A stretch of 64,000 nucleotides of DNA from an uncultured Pelagibacteraceae bacterium. Its GTDB lineage: Bacteria; Pseudomonadota; Alphaproteobacteria; Pelagibacterales; Pelagibacteraceae. A program made the translations under genes and the position numbers. The notes under the pieces were generated by a model. It was not told where the DNA came from. It made no database searches and worked only from the letters and a program-made list of their open reading frames with translations. Positions 1 to 9,053 of the stretch are shown here, in pieces. Numbering within the stretch: the first letter of the stretch is position 1; each line of letters opens with the position of its first letter. Location of the stretch: NCBI GenBank assembly GCA_902627565.1, contig CACOJM010000001.1:114326-178325 (forward strand), given 5' to 3'.

Positions 1-291
1 GAATTAATTAAAATTAGAAATATCTGCAATATAAGTATTGAGGAAAAAAGAGCCAGTAAAGAGATTGGTTCAAGTTTAGAAGCTCTAGTAAATATTCAAC
101 TTAATAACAGTTACAAAAAAATTATTGCTAATATTGATTTATCAGAGTTATGTATAACTTCTAAAGCAGAAATAATATATAATAATAATGAAGACATTGT
201 TGTGAACACCAAAAAAGCCCTAGGAGAAAAATGTCCAGTGTGTTGGAAGATAAGCCCAGAACCTTGTATTAGACATTCTAAAAATGTTTAA
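1..291 (+). CDS. ileS: Isoleucyl-tRNA synthetase, C-terminal fragment
   Basis: The reading frame is open from base 1, so this is the 3' end (96 codons plus stop) of a gene that begins outside the window. The last residues hold the zinc-finger-like cluster of bacterial IleRS (CPVCW, then C and H within PEPCIRH). The enzyme charges tRNA-Ile in the cytoplasm; this C-terminal zinc module helps aminoacylation in bacterial IleRS. The last 8 bp overlap the start of lspA, and ileS-lspA is a common pairing in proteobacteria, which supports the call. The catalytic domains are not visible here. Confidence 0.85.
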   Translation, partial: ELIKIRNICNISIEEKRASKEIGSSLEALVNIQLNNSYKKIIANIDLSELCITSKAEIIYNNNEDIVVNTKKALGEKCPVCWKISPEPCIRHSKNV

Positions 292-787
292 TTTTTTTAA
301 AAAAAATTTTCATATTAATTTATTTATTGTGATCTCAATCTTTATCTTGGATAGAATCACTAAAATATATGTAATTCATTTGAGTGAAAAAAATTATGGT
401 CAGGACTTATTTAACTCAAAATTTTTAGATATAACTTTAATTTGGAATGAAGGAATTGCATTTGGTTTGTTCTCATTCACTGAGAAAAATTTTTACCATT
501 TTTTAACTTTATTAATTGGCATTATTATAATTATAATTATTTTTATGGTTAAAAATAATGAAGGTATTAAAAAATATTCTCTATTAATGATTTTGGGTGG
601 TGCTGTTGGTAATTTTTATGATCGTATTTTCTTCAACGCTGTCCCAGATTTTATAGATTTTCATATTGAAAATTTTCATTGGTTTATTTTCAATGTATCA
701 GATATATTTATTACTTTAGGTGTTATTTTAATGATTGTTTTAGAAGTATTTTCAAATAAAAGAGAACAAAATAATGAAAAAACTTAA
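284..787 (+). CDS. lspA: Lipoprotein signal peptidase (signal peptidase II)
   Basis: This 167-residue inner-membrane aspartyl protease removes signal peptides from diacylglyceryl-modified prolipoproteins. Four hydrophobic segments are visible, at about 12-30, 70-90, 99-115 and 136-156. The conserved motifs are present: WNEGIAFGLF near 54, GNFYDR at 109-114 with catalytic Asp113, and FNVSD at 136-140 with catalytic Asp140. The gene overlaps ileS by 8 bp and the next lipoprotein gene by 14 bp, so all three are probably co-transcribed. Its product would process that downstream lipoprotein. Lgt, the preceding step of the pathway, is at 52260-53042. Confidence 0.95.
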   Translation: MFNFFKKNFHINLFIVISIFILDRITKIYVIHLSEKNYGQDLFNSKFLDITLIWNEGIAFGLFSFTEKNFYHFLTLLIGIIIIIIIFMVKNNEGIKKYSLLMILGGAVGNFYDRIFFNAVPDFIDFHIENFHWFIFNVSDIFITLGVILMIVLEVFSNKREQNNEKT

Positions 788-1088
788 ATTTATAATTTTT
801 ATATTTACATTAATGTTATTTTTTCAAAGTTGTTCAACAATTAAGGAGGGATTTTCTTCTCAAAAAAAAAATAGTACAGATGAATTTTTAGTTGAAAAGA
901 AATCGCCTTTAGTAATGCCGCCAGAATTTAATAAACTTCCTGAACCTAAAACTTTAAACATAAAAGAGTCAAAAAATGAACAAAAAATTAAAGAATTAAT
1001 TTCTAATAAGAGCACATCAACAGATAACTCTATAAGTCAAAATGAAAATTTAGAGAATTCAATTTTGAAAAAGATTAAAGAAAATTAA
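774..1088 (+). CDS. BamF-like lipoprotein (DUF3035 family)
   Basis: The 104-residue product starts with a lipoprotein signal peptide and a lipobox ending FQSC, with Cys20 as the lipidated residue. After it comes the pattern DEFLVEKKSPLVMPPEF, which resembles the conserved core of the DUF3035 family. Members of that family in alphaproteobacteria (Caulobacter BamF) are outer-membrane lipoproteins linked to the beta-barrel assembly machine. The rest is a low-complexity, Lys/Asn/Ser-rich tail with no recognisable fold. It overlaps lspA by 14 bp. The lipoprotein call is firm from the sequence; the BamF role is inferred from the short motif. Confidence 0.7.
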   Translation: MKKLKFIIFIFTLMLFFQSCSTIKEGFSSQKKNSTDEFLVEKKSPLVMPPEFNKLPEPKTLNIKESKNEQKIKELISNKSTSTDNSISQNENLENSILKKIKEN

Positions 1089-2242
1089 TGATTACAAATG
1101 GTATTTACTTTAAAAATTTTAAGTATAAGAAAAAAACTTATAAAATAGCAAACATTCTCAAAAAAATTTTAAAAAAGAAAGATTTAACTCTTCAGTCACT
1201 AAGTAAAAATTTTAAAGAGAATTACGATAAAAAACTATTAAGAAAATTTAGTACATCAAAAAATTTTCGAATAATTGGTATGGGGGGTTCCATACTTGGA
1301 GCTGAAGCAATTTACAATTTTTTGAAAGATAAAATTAAAAAAAATTTTGTATTTATTAATGATTTAGATGAGAGCATAAAGAATAAAAAAAATCAGAAAT
1401 TCTCTAATTTGATAGTATCAAAATCTGGTGAAACAATTGAAACAATTGTTAATTTCAACCTTTTATCAAAAAAAACGGATAGAAATTTATTTATTACAGA
1501 AAACAGAAAAAGTTATCTTTATGAGATAGCAGAAAAACTAAAAGCGGAAATTGTTCACCACCATAATTTTATTGGGGGTAGATATTCAGTATTATCTGAG
1601 ACTGGAATGTTACCTGCAGAATTAATGGGATTAAATTCAAAAAAATTTAGACAACTAAATACTCTGATTAATAATAAAAAATATATGAAGTCTTTAGTTG
1701 CTAATGTTGAGTCGATATTATTTTTTGTAAAAAAAAAGAAACATAACTCTATAATTTTAAATTATGATAAGAAATCTGAGGGATTATTCTATTGGTATCA
1801 GCAATTAATAGCTGAAAGTCTGGGAAAAAATAGAAAGGGATTACTACCAATAGTTTCAAATATGCCTAAAGACAATCATAGTCTAATGCAATTTTATTTA
1901 GACGGTTTTAATAATAATTTTTTTACTTTTTTTTATGTCAATGAAAAAAGTTCATCTAAGATTATCAATAATAAAATCTTGTCTAAAAGAAAATATCTTA
2001 AAAATAAGAAATTAACAGATATAACTTTTGCACAAAAAAAAGCTACAGAAAATATTTTTAATAACAGGAATATTCCTTTTAGAAGTTTTGAAATTTCGAA
2101 AAGAAATGAAAAAACATTGGGAGAATTATTCTGTTTTTTTATTTTAGAAACAATTCTGCTTGGCAAAGTAATGAAGATTGATCCTTATAATCAGCCTGCA
2201 GTAGAGTTAATTAAAGATGAAACAAAAAAAATTTTATCTTAA
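1088..2242 (+). CDS. pgi: Glucose-6-phosphate isomerase, compact form
   Basis: The protein interconverts glucose 6-phosphate and fructose 6-phosphate. Diagnostic PGI segments are visible: GMGGSILGAEAIY near 65-77, SKSGETIETI near 117, RYSVLSETGMLPAELMG around 165-182, and the C-terminal NQPAVELIKDETK holding the expected catalytic lysine region. At 384 residues it is shorter than the usual 440-550, with the loss spread over loops rather than at one break. The start codon shares one base with the previous stop (TAATG). The stop overlaps the rsmD stop on the other strand through a shared TTAA. Confidence 0.87.
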   Translation: MITNGIYFKNFKYKKKTYKIANILKKILKKKDLTLQSLSKNFKENYDKKLLRKFSTSKNFRIIGMGGSILGAEAIYNFLKDKIKKNFVFINDLDESIKNKKNQKFSNLIVSKSGETIETIVNFNLLSKKTDRNLFITENRKSYLYEIAEKLKAEIVHHHNFIGGRYSVLSETGMLPAELMGLNSKKFRQLNTLINNKKYMKSLVANVESILFFVKKKKHNSIILNYDKKSEGLFYWYQQLIAESLGKNRKGLLPIVSNMPKDNHSLMQFYLDGFNNNFFTFFYVNEKSSSKIINNKILSKRKYLKNKKLTDITFAQKKATENIFNNRNIPFRSFEISKRNEKTLGELFCFFILETILLGKVMKIDPYNQPAVELIKDETKKILS

Positions 2243-2802
2243 TTAAATTTACCAAATATAATTTTAGATATTCCGTATTTCTTAATTTCTAATATTTTAA
2301 AATTCTCTGAGTAATTATCATTTTCTTTTTTATGTCGATGAATTATGATTATACCTTTATTTTCAAGTAATTTTTCGTTAAAGATTTTATCAAGTACAAG
2401 AGAAACATTTTTTTCTTTATATGGTGGATCTAAAAATATTATATCAAAGATATTTTTTTTATCAAATAAAGTTGAATTAGCAAAAATATCTTCACCTATT
2501 ATTTCGTATCTTCTATCAATCTTAAGATTATTTAAATTTTTTTTTAAGATATCTAAAGCTAGCTTATAATTCTCAATAAATGTGACAAATCTTGCTTCTC
2601 TAGATAAGCATTCTATACCAAAAGATCCAACACCAGAAAATAAATCTAAAATTTTTGAATTCTTAATATCGACTTTAAATTTATTGGAATGATTAATTAT
2701 GTTAAAAATTGATTCTTTTGTAAGGTCCTTCAAAGGTCTTGTTTTATTATCTTTAGGTTCAAGTAATTTTTTTCCTTTAAATTTTCCTGAAATTATTCTC
2801 AT
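2239..2802 (-). CDS. rsmD: 16S rRNA (guanine966-N2)-methyltransferase
   Basis: RsmD methylates G966 of 16S rRNA during small-subunit assembly. The 187 residues begin with the family signature MRIISGKFKGKKL and continue with TRPLKDLTKESIFNII near 21-36, the SAM-binding loop LDLFSGVGSFG at 52-62, and the catalytic DPPY at 125-128. Length is normal for the family. It overlaps purD by 4 bp (ATGA) and is probably translated from the same message. Its 3' end is convergent with pgi. Confidence 0.93.
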   Translation of the reverse strand: MRIISGKFKGKKLLEPKDNKTRPLKDLTKESIFNIINHSNKFKVDIKNSKILDLFSGVGSFGIECLSREARFVTFIENYKLALDILKKNLNNLKIDRRYEIIGEDIFANSTLFDKKNIFDIIFLDPPYKEKNVSLVLDKIFNEKLLENKGIIIIHRHKKENDNYSENFKILEIKKYGISKIIFGKFN

Positions 2803-4064
2803 TTATCTATTACTTTATGGCCAATGTCTTTACGAAAAAAACCTTTAGACCAATTTAAATTTTTGAGATGTTTTATAATATTCTTTTTAGCATCAGCAAA
2901 TTCTTCTGATAAAGATACAAAATTTAAAACTCTTCCTCCTACAGCAAAGACCTTACTATTTTTTTTGTCAGTGCCAGCGTGAAAGATAAAATCATCAGGA
3001 TTTAATTTAATTTTATCTAAATTTTCGATTTCAACATATTTATCAAATCTGTCTGGATAGCCATTTGAGCATAGGACTACACAAAGACTTTTCTTATTAT
3101 TCCATTTAACTTGGATTTCGCTGAGTTTGTTTTCACAGCACGACATAAATATTTCAGCAAGATCAGTCTGTAACATTGGGAGAATTGTTTGACATTCAGG
3201 ATCACCCATCCTTACATTATACTCAATTAAATATGGATCATTATCAACAATCATTAATCCTGCGTATAAAAACCCTTTATAATGAGTGCCTATATCTTTT
3301 ATAGCCTTTAAAGTTGGGTTTATAATTCTTTTAATTATTTTTTCTTCAAGTTGATTGGTAAGTAATCTTGAGGGAGAATAAGCCCCCATACCTCCAGTAT
3401 TTTTCCCTTTATCACCCTCTAAAACTCTTTTGTGATCTTGTGCAGTTCCAAAATTTTGGATAGAAATTCCATCGCTTATAATAAAAAAACTCATCTCCTC
3501 ACCATTTAAAAATTCTTCAATAAGAATATTCTTAGCGGGTCCAAATTTTCCATTAAAAATTTCTTTGGCAGCATTTATCGAGTCTTTCTCATTATTACAA
3601 ATATATACACCTTTTCCTGAAGCAAGACTGTCTGATTTTATCACAATTGGGTGTATTGATTTTTTTATAAATTGATTTGCCTCTATGACGTTATTGAATA
3701 CCCCAAACTTAGCAGTGGGAATATCATATTTTTTACATATTTCTTTAGTGAAAATTTTTGAACCCTCTAGCTGAGATGCAATTTTATTTGGACCAAAAAC
3801 TTTAATTCCAAATTTTTCTAAATAGTCTACTATTCCATTAACTAAGGGTTTTTCAGGTCCAATTATTACTAAATTAATCTTTTTTTTTAATATGAAATTT
3901 TTTAATTTTTCAAAATCGTTTGTATCCAATTCAATATTTTTTGCAATTTTCGAAGTCCCAGCATTACCAGGAAAACAATATAATTCTGATACTTTTTTTG
4001 AATACTTAAGCATTTGAGAAATTGCATGTTCTCGTCCTCCACTTCCTATAATCCCAACAATCAT
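2799..4064 (-). CDS. purD: Phosphoribosylamine-glycine ligase (GAR synthetase)
   Basis: PurD joins 5-phosphoribosylamine and glycine with ATP in purine biosynthesis. The 421 residues show the N-terminal GSGGREHA loop (7-14), GPEKPLVNGI near 69-78, the ATP-grasp core with NTGGMGAYSP near 222-231, and the metal-binding signature EYNVRMGDPECQ at 281-292. Length is typical. It is the first gene of a purD-rsmD pair and diverges from a DUF2093 gene with only 21 bp between the starts. That spacer is pure AT-rich sequence with several TATA-like hexamers and no clear -35. Confidence 0.96.
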   Translation of the reverse strand: MIVGIIGSGGREHAISQMLKYSKKVSELYCFPGNAGTSKIAKNIELDTNDFEKLKNFILKKKINLVIIGPEKPLVNGIVDYLEKFGIKVFGPNKIASQLEGSKIFTKEICKKYDIPTAKFGVFNNVIEANQFIKKSIHPIVIKSDSLASGKGVYICNNEKDSINAAKEIFNGKFGPAKNILIEEFLNGEEMSFFIISDGISIQNFGTAQDHKRVLEGDKGKNTGGMGAYSPSRLLTNQLEEKIIKRIINPTLKAIKDIGTHYKGFLYAGLMIVDNDPYLIEYNVRMGDPECQTILPMLQTDLAEIFMSCCENKLSEIQVKWNNKKSLCVVLCSNGYPDRFDKYVEIENLDKIKLNPDDFIFHAGTDKKNSKVFAVGGRVLNFVSLSEEFADAKKNIIKHLKNLNWSKGFFRKDIGHKVIDK

Positions 4065-4085
4065 GTATAAATATATAAACTAAAA

Positions 4086-4283
4086 ATGAATAAAAAATTA
4101 GCAAAATTAAAATATTTACCAAATAATTTTCAAATTTTAGAGCCTGGTGACCATGTGATTTGCGCAGTTTCAGGGAAACCAATTAGTTTAGATAAACTAA
4201 ATTATTGGAACGTTGATCTTCAAGAGGCATACTTTTCCTATCTTGAAGCATCACAAAAAAAAGAAAAATTAGAAAAAAAATAA
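4086..4283 (+). CDS. DUF2093 family small protein
   Basis: This 65-residue protein matches the alphaproteobacterial DUF2093 family as I know it: GDHVICAVSGKPISLDKL, then a YWNV motif and an aromatic-rich segment EAYFSYLEA. It has no signal peptide or membrane segment, one cysteine in the VICAVSG motif, and a Lys/Glu-rich end. Function is unknown. It stands alone, divergent from purD and convergent with lpxL with a 2-bp gap. Confidence 0.75.
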   Translation: MNKKLAKLKYLPNNFQILEPGDHVICAVSGKPISLDKLNYWNVDLQEAYFSYLEASQKKEKLEKK

Positions 4284-4285
4284 AT

Positions 4286-5146
4286 TTATTTCCATCTATT
4301 ATGAGACCATATCCAATACTTAGGATCTTTTATTATCATTTTTTCAAGAATTTCATTTAATTTTAATGTTATGTTTTCAATTGTGTCATTATCTAAAAAA
4401 TTTAAAGGTTTATGAATTGTCATTTTAAATTTTATACCTTCAAACCTTTCTATAAAAATTGGTACGACGGGAGTTTTAAACTTCTTAACTAATTGTGCTG
4501 GTATAGTGGTTGTAAAAGCTTCTTCATTAAAAAAAGTTAATTTGATACCTTCCGAAACTCTTTGGTCAATCATTAAAGCGGTAGAATATCCCTCTTTATT
4601 AAGTTTCACTAATTCTTTGATGCCACCAATTCCTTTCTTAATTTGTTTTTTGCAAATATAATTTTTCCTAATTTTTTCCATTAAAAAATTTAAAAAAATA
4701 TTATTCAAAGGCCTATAAATTGCAGCAAGATTTATACCAGCTTTTTCTATTTCCATTGCCATTAACTCAAAATTACTAAAGTGACCAGATATAAAAACTA
4801 CTTTTTGATTATTTCTTTTTATATCCTCAAGTATTTCTTTACCTTCAATTATGATATTTTCATTTTCTTTCTGGTCCCTAAATTTTTTAATAAACATATA
4901 TTCAGCAAAAACTCTTCCATAATTATTCCACATTGAGGCTGATATCTTATTCAAATTAATTGGATCAATATCTGGAAATACTCTTTTGATATTTTTTTGA
5001 ATAAGTTTTTTTGACCTGAAAATTGGGCCGATAATTTGAAAAAGTTTTCCACCAATAAAAGATGAAATTTTTAAACCTAAAATCTTAAAAATTGAAAAAA
5101 ACAAAATTATTATAATAAATTGAAAAAAATATTTAATTTTGTTCAT
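4286..5146 (-). CDS. lpxL: Lipid A acyltransferase (LpxL/HtrB family)
   Basis: The product belongs to the lysophospholipid acyltransferase superfamily and should add a secondary acyl chain to Kdo-lipid A at the inner membrane. An N-terminal hydrophobic anchor spans about 5-24. The catalytic HX4(D/E) motif is GHFSNFE, with His122 and Glu127, followed by YRPLNN near 149 and a DQR motif near 199. At 286 residues it is normal. It overlaps lpxK by 14 bp inside a lipid A operon, which supports the substrate. Whether it is LpxL or LpxM type cannot be decided from sequence alone. Confidence 0.88.
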   Translation of the reverse strand: MNKIKYFFQFIIIILFFSIFKILGLKISSFIGGKLFQIIGPIFRSKKLIQKNIKRVFPDIDPINLNKISASMWNNYGRVFAEYMFIKKFRDQKENENIIIEGKEILEDIKRNNQKVVFISGHFSNFELMAMEIEKAGINLAAIYRPLNNIFLNFLMEKIRKNYICKKQIKKGIGGIKELVKLNKEGYSTALMIDQRVSEGIKLTFFNEEAFTTTIPAQLVKKFKTPVVPIFIERFEGIKFKMTIHKPLNFLDNDTIENITLKLNEILEKMIIKDPKYWIWSHNRWK

Positions 5147-6083
5147 AGATTTTTGTTAATGTTTCAAAAAATTTTTCCTCATTTAATATTTCAAGTTTTG
5201 AGGAAATAAATGCAATCTTATCTGTCATATAATTTTTTAATCTAATAAAATCTTTTTCAGTAGTTAAAATTTTACAATTATAATTATTTGAAATTGAAAT
5301 AATTTTATCAATATCATTTTTTGAATAATTATAATGATCAGGAAATTCAATATCTTTTACAATATTAAAGTTATTAATTTTTAGCATTGATAAAAATGTT
5401 TTGTGATTACCGATGCCTGAAAAAACTAAATATTTTGCATTCATATCAAATTTTTCAAGATTTTGTGGAACATATTTGCCGATATGAATATTTGCCTTGG
5501 GATTAGTATCTAAAATTTTTTTTTTAATGTTATCTATTTTTTCCAAATCACCATTTATAAAAATATTACAGCAATTTTGAATATTCTTGAAGTTTTCTCT
5601 AAGAGGTCCAGATGGAATTGGGAGACCGTTGCCAATCCAGTTTAAATTATTAAAACATAGAAAGTTTAAATCATAATCTATTGTTTCATCTTGAAAACCA
5701 TCATCAAAAATTGCTACATCATAATTTTCCTTGATAGCATTTTTTAAAGCAACAACTCTTTTTTTTGATTTAAAAAGTTTCCCTTTTTTTTCTAAAATTT
5801 TCTGCTCATCTAATTGATCAATATAATCTTTTTTAATAAAACAAGTCTTTAGTTTTTTTTTGTTTAATATTTCATATATCTTTAAACTTAAAGAGGTTTT
5901 ACCAGTGCCACCAACATAAATGTTTCCAACACATATTGTTTTAATATTCTTAAATTTTTTTTTAGAAATAAAAATTTTTTTAAATGAATTTAAAAGCTGT
6001 AAAATAATTGAAATAGGCCATAAAAGGTAGGCAAAAATATTTGGTTTTTTATAATCCCAAAATTGGGGTTTTTTTAATTTCAT
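5133..6083 (-). CDS. lpxK: Tetraacyldisaccharide 4'-kinase
   Basis: LpxK phosphorylates the 4' position of the lipid A disaccharide to make lipid IVA. The 316 residues have the N-terminal KPQFWD patch and a membrane-associating hydrophobic helix (about 18-33), the P-loop GNIYVGGTGKT at 53-63, and a Walker B-like DDGFQD near 130. The start is well supported because the aromatic PxFW motif typical of LpxK N-termini follows at once. That makes the 35-bp overlap with the end of waaA real. It lies between waaA and lpxL, the genes for the neighbouring steps. Confidence 0.93.
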   Translation of the reverse strand: MKLKKPQFWDYKKPNIFAYLLWPISIILQLLNSFKKIFISKKKFKNIKTICVGNIYVGGTGKTSLSLKIYEILNKKKLKTCFIKKDYIDQLDEQKILEKKGKLFKSKKRVVALKNAIKENYDVAIFDDGFQDETIDYDLNFLCFNNLNWIGNGLPIPSGPLRENFKNIQNCCNIFINGDLEKIDNIKKKILDTNPKANIHIGKYVPQNLEKFDMNAKYLVFSGIGNHKTFLSMLKINNFNIVKDIEFPDHYNYSKNDIDKIISISNNYNCKILTTEKDFIRLKNYMTDKIAFISSKLEILNEEKFFETLTKIYEQN

Positions 6084-7314
6084 AATAAATTTTTTTATTT
6101 AATTCTTTAATGGTATTTTTAAAAATTACATTGCCAATTTTTCTGATCTTTTTAACCTTTGTCATATTTTTCTTAAAGACTACTTGATTAGAAAATTGTA
6201 GTGGGTCCTTTATTTCATTTGAAATTTTAAGAGACCTTAAAAAATCATAAACTTCAGTAAAATTTTGTATGTTAGGTCCATGAAGAATTTTTGCTCCATA
6301 TCGTGCAGGTTCTAATGGATTTTGACCTCCTTTATCTGTTATTGATCCTCCTAAAAATACAGTTGTTGCAATTTTATAAAATTTTTTCGACTCTCCAAAA
6401 GTATCTACTATATAAATGTCTACATTTTTTAAGCTTTTAGCTTTTGAACTATGATGGATTATCTTGAGGTTTAAATTTTTAAGTTCGTTGTTAATTTCAT
6501 TTACTCTATGTATATGTCTTGGAATTAAAATTGTTATGAGTCTTTTATTTTTCTTTTTTAACAAAATATGAGTTTTTGCAGCAAACAATTCTTCATTTTC
6601 ATGTGTGCTTGCTGCAATACAAATCTTATATTTTTTAAATTGTAATTTTAATCTTTTATCAATATCATCTTGTTTATTTCTATCATTTTCAATAAATTTA
6701 ATATTGCCGATTAAATTAATTTTTTTAACACCTAATTGTTTTAAATATTTTTTTGTTTCATTATTTTGAGGATAAGCAATATCTATTAAATTAAAAATTT
6801 TAAATGAATGTTTCTTAAATTTGTTCCATCGCCCAAAAGTTTTTTTAGTTATCCTGGCATTTAGAAGTATTAAAGGAATTTTTTTTGATTTAATTTCTTT
6901 ATACATGGAGGGCCAAATTTCAGACTCTAAAAAAATTACTAAATGGGGTTTCCAATAACTTAAAAAAACTTTAGAAAAGAAAAAATGATCTATCGGAAAG
7001 AATTGATGATCTACTTTTTTAAATCTATATTTTTCTAAAATTTTAGATGAACTTAAAGTGCTTGAAGTAATTAAAATTTGATCTATTGAGTCATCGTTAT
7101 CGTAATTATTTATTATAGGTAGTACGCTCATAATTTCACCTACACTTGCTCCATGAAACCATATTAATTTTCCTGATTTTCTTTGTTTAGATGTGAAGCA
7201 AAATTTTTCTTTGAATCTAATTATATCCTCTTTTCCTTTTAATATTCTAAATATTATAATTAAAGGGGATATTAAAATTGTTATTGATAATATTACTTGA
7301 TAAATAAAAAACAT
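6049..7314 (-). CDS. waaA: Kdo transferase (3-deoxy-D-manno-octulosonic acid transferase)
   Basis: WaaA adds Kdo to the lipid A precursor at the cytoplasmic face of the inner membrane. An N-terminal hydrophobic anchor (about 3-23) is followed by WFHGASVGE near 52-60, whose Glu60 matches the proposed catalytic base of the family. The C-terminal donor-binding motif GGSITDKGGQNPLEPA is complete. Length (421) is normal. It sits 2 bp downstream of msbA and overlaps lpxK by 35 bp. I cannot tell from sequence whether it adds one or two Kdo residues. Confidence 0.94.
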   Translation of the reverse strand: MFFIYQVILSITILISPLIIIFRILKGKEDIIRFKEKFCFTSKQRKSGKLIWFHGASVGEIMSVLPIINNYDNDDSIDQILITSSTLSSSKILEKYRFKKVDHQFFPIDHFFFSKVFLSYWKPHLVIFLESEIWPSMYKEIKSKKIPLILLNARITKKTFGRWNKFKKHSFKIFNLIDIAYPQNNETKKYLKQLGVKKINLIGNIKFIENDRNKQDDIDKRLKLQFKKYKICIAASTHENEELFAAKTHILLKKKNKRLITILIPRHIHRVNEINNELKNLNLKIIHHSSKAKSLKNVDIYIVDTFGESKKFYKIATTVFLGGSITDKGGQNPLEPARYGAKILHGPNIQNFTEVYDFLRSLKISNEIKDPLQFSNQVVFKKNMTKVKKIRKIGNVIFKNTIKELNKKIYYEIKKTPILGL

Positions 7315-7316
7315 AT

Positions 7317-9053
7317 TTATTTTTGAATTTGTTTCTCATAAAAGTTTTTGTAAAGATCTGAATTTTTAACCAGATCTTCATGTTTACCATTAGCTACTAC
7401 TTTTCCTGAATCAATTACATAAATATTAGTTGAATTAAGTATAGTTGATAGACGGTGAGCTATAACGATAGTTGTTCTATTTTTAGTCAAAATTGCCAGC
7501 GCATCCTGAATTTTAGACTCTGTTTCACTGTCAAGAGATGAAGTTGCTTCATCTAATAAAATAATAGAACTTTTTTTCATCATGGCTCTCGCAATAGAAA
7601 TTCTTTGTTTTTCTCCACCTGATAACCTAACTCCGTTTTCACCAATCAAAGTTTCGTACTTATTTGGTAATTGATTGATAAAATCATCACAATGTGAGAG
7701 TTTTGCTACTTTTATAATTTCCTCATCGGAAGCATCTTCTTTTGCATATTTAATGTTATTCTTAATTGTATCATCAAAAAGAGTAGTTTCTTGACTTACT
7801 AATGAAATATTATTTCTTAGGGACTTAATTTTTGTTTTATAGATTGATTGATTATCAATTAAAATATCTCCAGACTCTGCATCATAAAATCTTGGTATTA
7901 GATTTAAAATTGTAGATTTACCAGAACCACTATGACCAACCAAAGATGTCATTTTTCCTCCAGTAAACTCTAGACTTAATGCATCAAGAACTTTATCTTC
8001 CTCTTTATTATAAGAAAATTTTATATTTTTAAAATTTATTTGAGCTTCTTTTAAATCCAATTCTTTTGCGTTTTCAATATCATTAATTTTATTTTCATTA
8101 TCAATAATAGGTAAAATTCTTGATGCAGCTGATAAACCCTGGTTTAAAACCATATTAAGTGTAGATAGGGCTCTGACTGGTTGGTAGGCTAGCATCATTG
8201 CCGCCAAAAATGAAAAAAAATTATTAATATCAAGTTCATTTTGTGCCATTAATTTTCCTGAATAAAAAATTAATACCGCAATCATTATCCCTGTTAAAGT
8301 TTCCATTATTGGTGACATTCTAACAAAAACAACTTGAATTTTTTTGTTCTTATCTTTTAGTTGTTCTAAATATAGATTTGCTCTTGAGTTTTCATAATTT
8401 TCTTTTTGAAAAATTTTTATAAGTTTATGATTTTTAAATAGCTCAACAAGATATGTAGTTAAAAAACCTGATTTTTCTTGAGCTTGTGTTGTTACTTTTC
8501 CAACTCTTTTGCCCAAAGTCTTAGCAGATAAGCCAGCTAACGGGATCATGATAATTGAGATTAATGCTAGTTTCCAATTTTGAGTAAACATTACAAATAA
8601 CAATCCAACCAAAGTTAATGAGTCTTTGAATAGAGTTAATAATGCATGACTTAGTAAATTTGTGATATGTGTTACGTCATAAGTAAGGTTTGAAATAAAT
8701 TTTCCTGAATGTTTTTTGTCGATTATTTGGGTATCTGCTCTAATTAAGGATTTTGTCATATCAAACTGAAGTTTTTTCTTCACCTCTTCTCCCACACCAA
8801 TCATAGTAGCCTTTGCAAAATAAAGAGATAATCCTTTTGTTGTAAAGGCAGCAATTATCATTAGTGGAATTAAAAAGATTAATGATTGATCTTTATCTAT
8901 AAACAATTTTTTAATTGCAGGATCTAATAACCAAGCTATTGCGGAAGTACTACCTGCTACAAGTATAGAAAAAAAAGCTGATATGAAAATTTTATTTAAA
9001 TATTTTTTTGAATAATCTTTATAAAGTCTTTTATAAATTTCAGCTTTTTTCAT
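7317..9053 (-). CDS. msbA: Lipid A export ABC transporter, MsbA type
   Basis: This is a fused half-transporter of 578 residues: a six-helix membrane domain (about 20-310) followed by a nucleotide-binding domain with Walker A GHSGSGKST (373-381), signature LSGGEKQR (from 477), Walker B ILLDEATS (from 498) and an H-loop in VIAHRLS. It should flip completed core-lipid A across the inner membrane. Many ABC exporters look alike; the placement directly before waaA-lpxK-lpxL is what favours MsbA. Its ATG overlaps the ubiA stop by one base. Confidence 0.88.
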   Translation of the reverse strand: MKKAEIYKRLYKDYSKKYLNKIFISAFFSILVAGSTSAIAWLLDPAIKKLFIDKDQSLIFLIPLMIIAAFTTKGLSLYFAKATMIGVGEEVKKKLQFDMTKSLIRADTQIIDKKHSGKFISNLTYDVTHITNLLSHALLTLFKDSLTLVGLLFVMFTQNWKLALISIIMIPLAGLSAKTLGKRVGKVTTQAQEKSGFLTTYLVELFKNHKLIKIFQKENYENSRANLYLEQLKDKNKKIQVVFVRMSPIMETLTGIMIAVLIFYSGKLMAQNELDINNFFSFLAAMMLAYQPVRALSTLNMVLNQGLSAASRILPIIDNENKINDIENAKELDLKEAQINFKNIKFSYNKEEDKVLDALSLEFTGGKMTSLVGHSGSGKSTILNLIPRFYDAESGDILIDNQSIYKTKIKSLRNNISLVSQETTLFDDTIKNNIKYAKEDASDEEIIKVAKLSHCDDFINQLPNKYETLIGENGVRLSGGEKQRISIARAMMKKSSIILLDEATSSLDSETESKIQDALAILTKNRTTIVIAHRLSTILNSTNIYVIDSGKVVANGKHEDLVKNSDLYKNFYEKQIQK

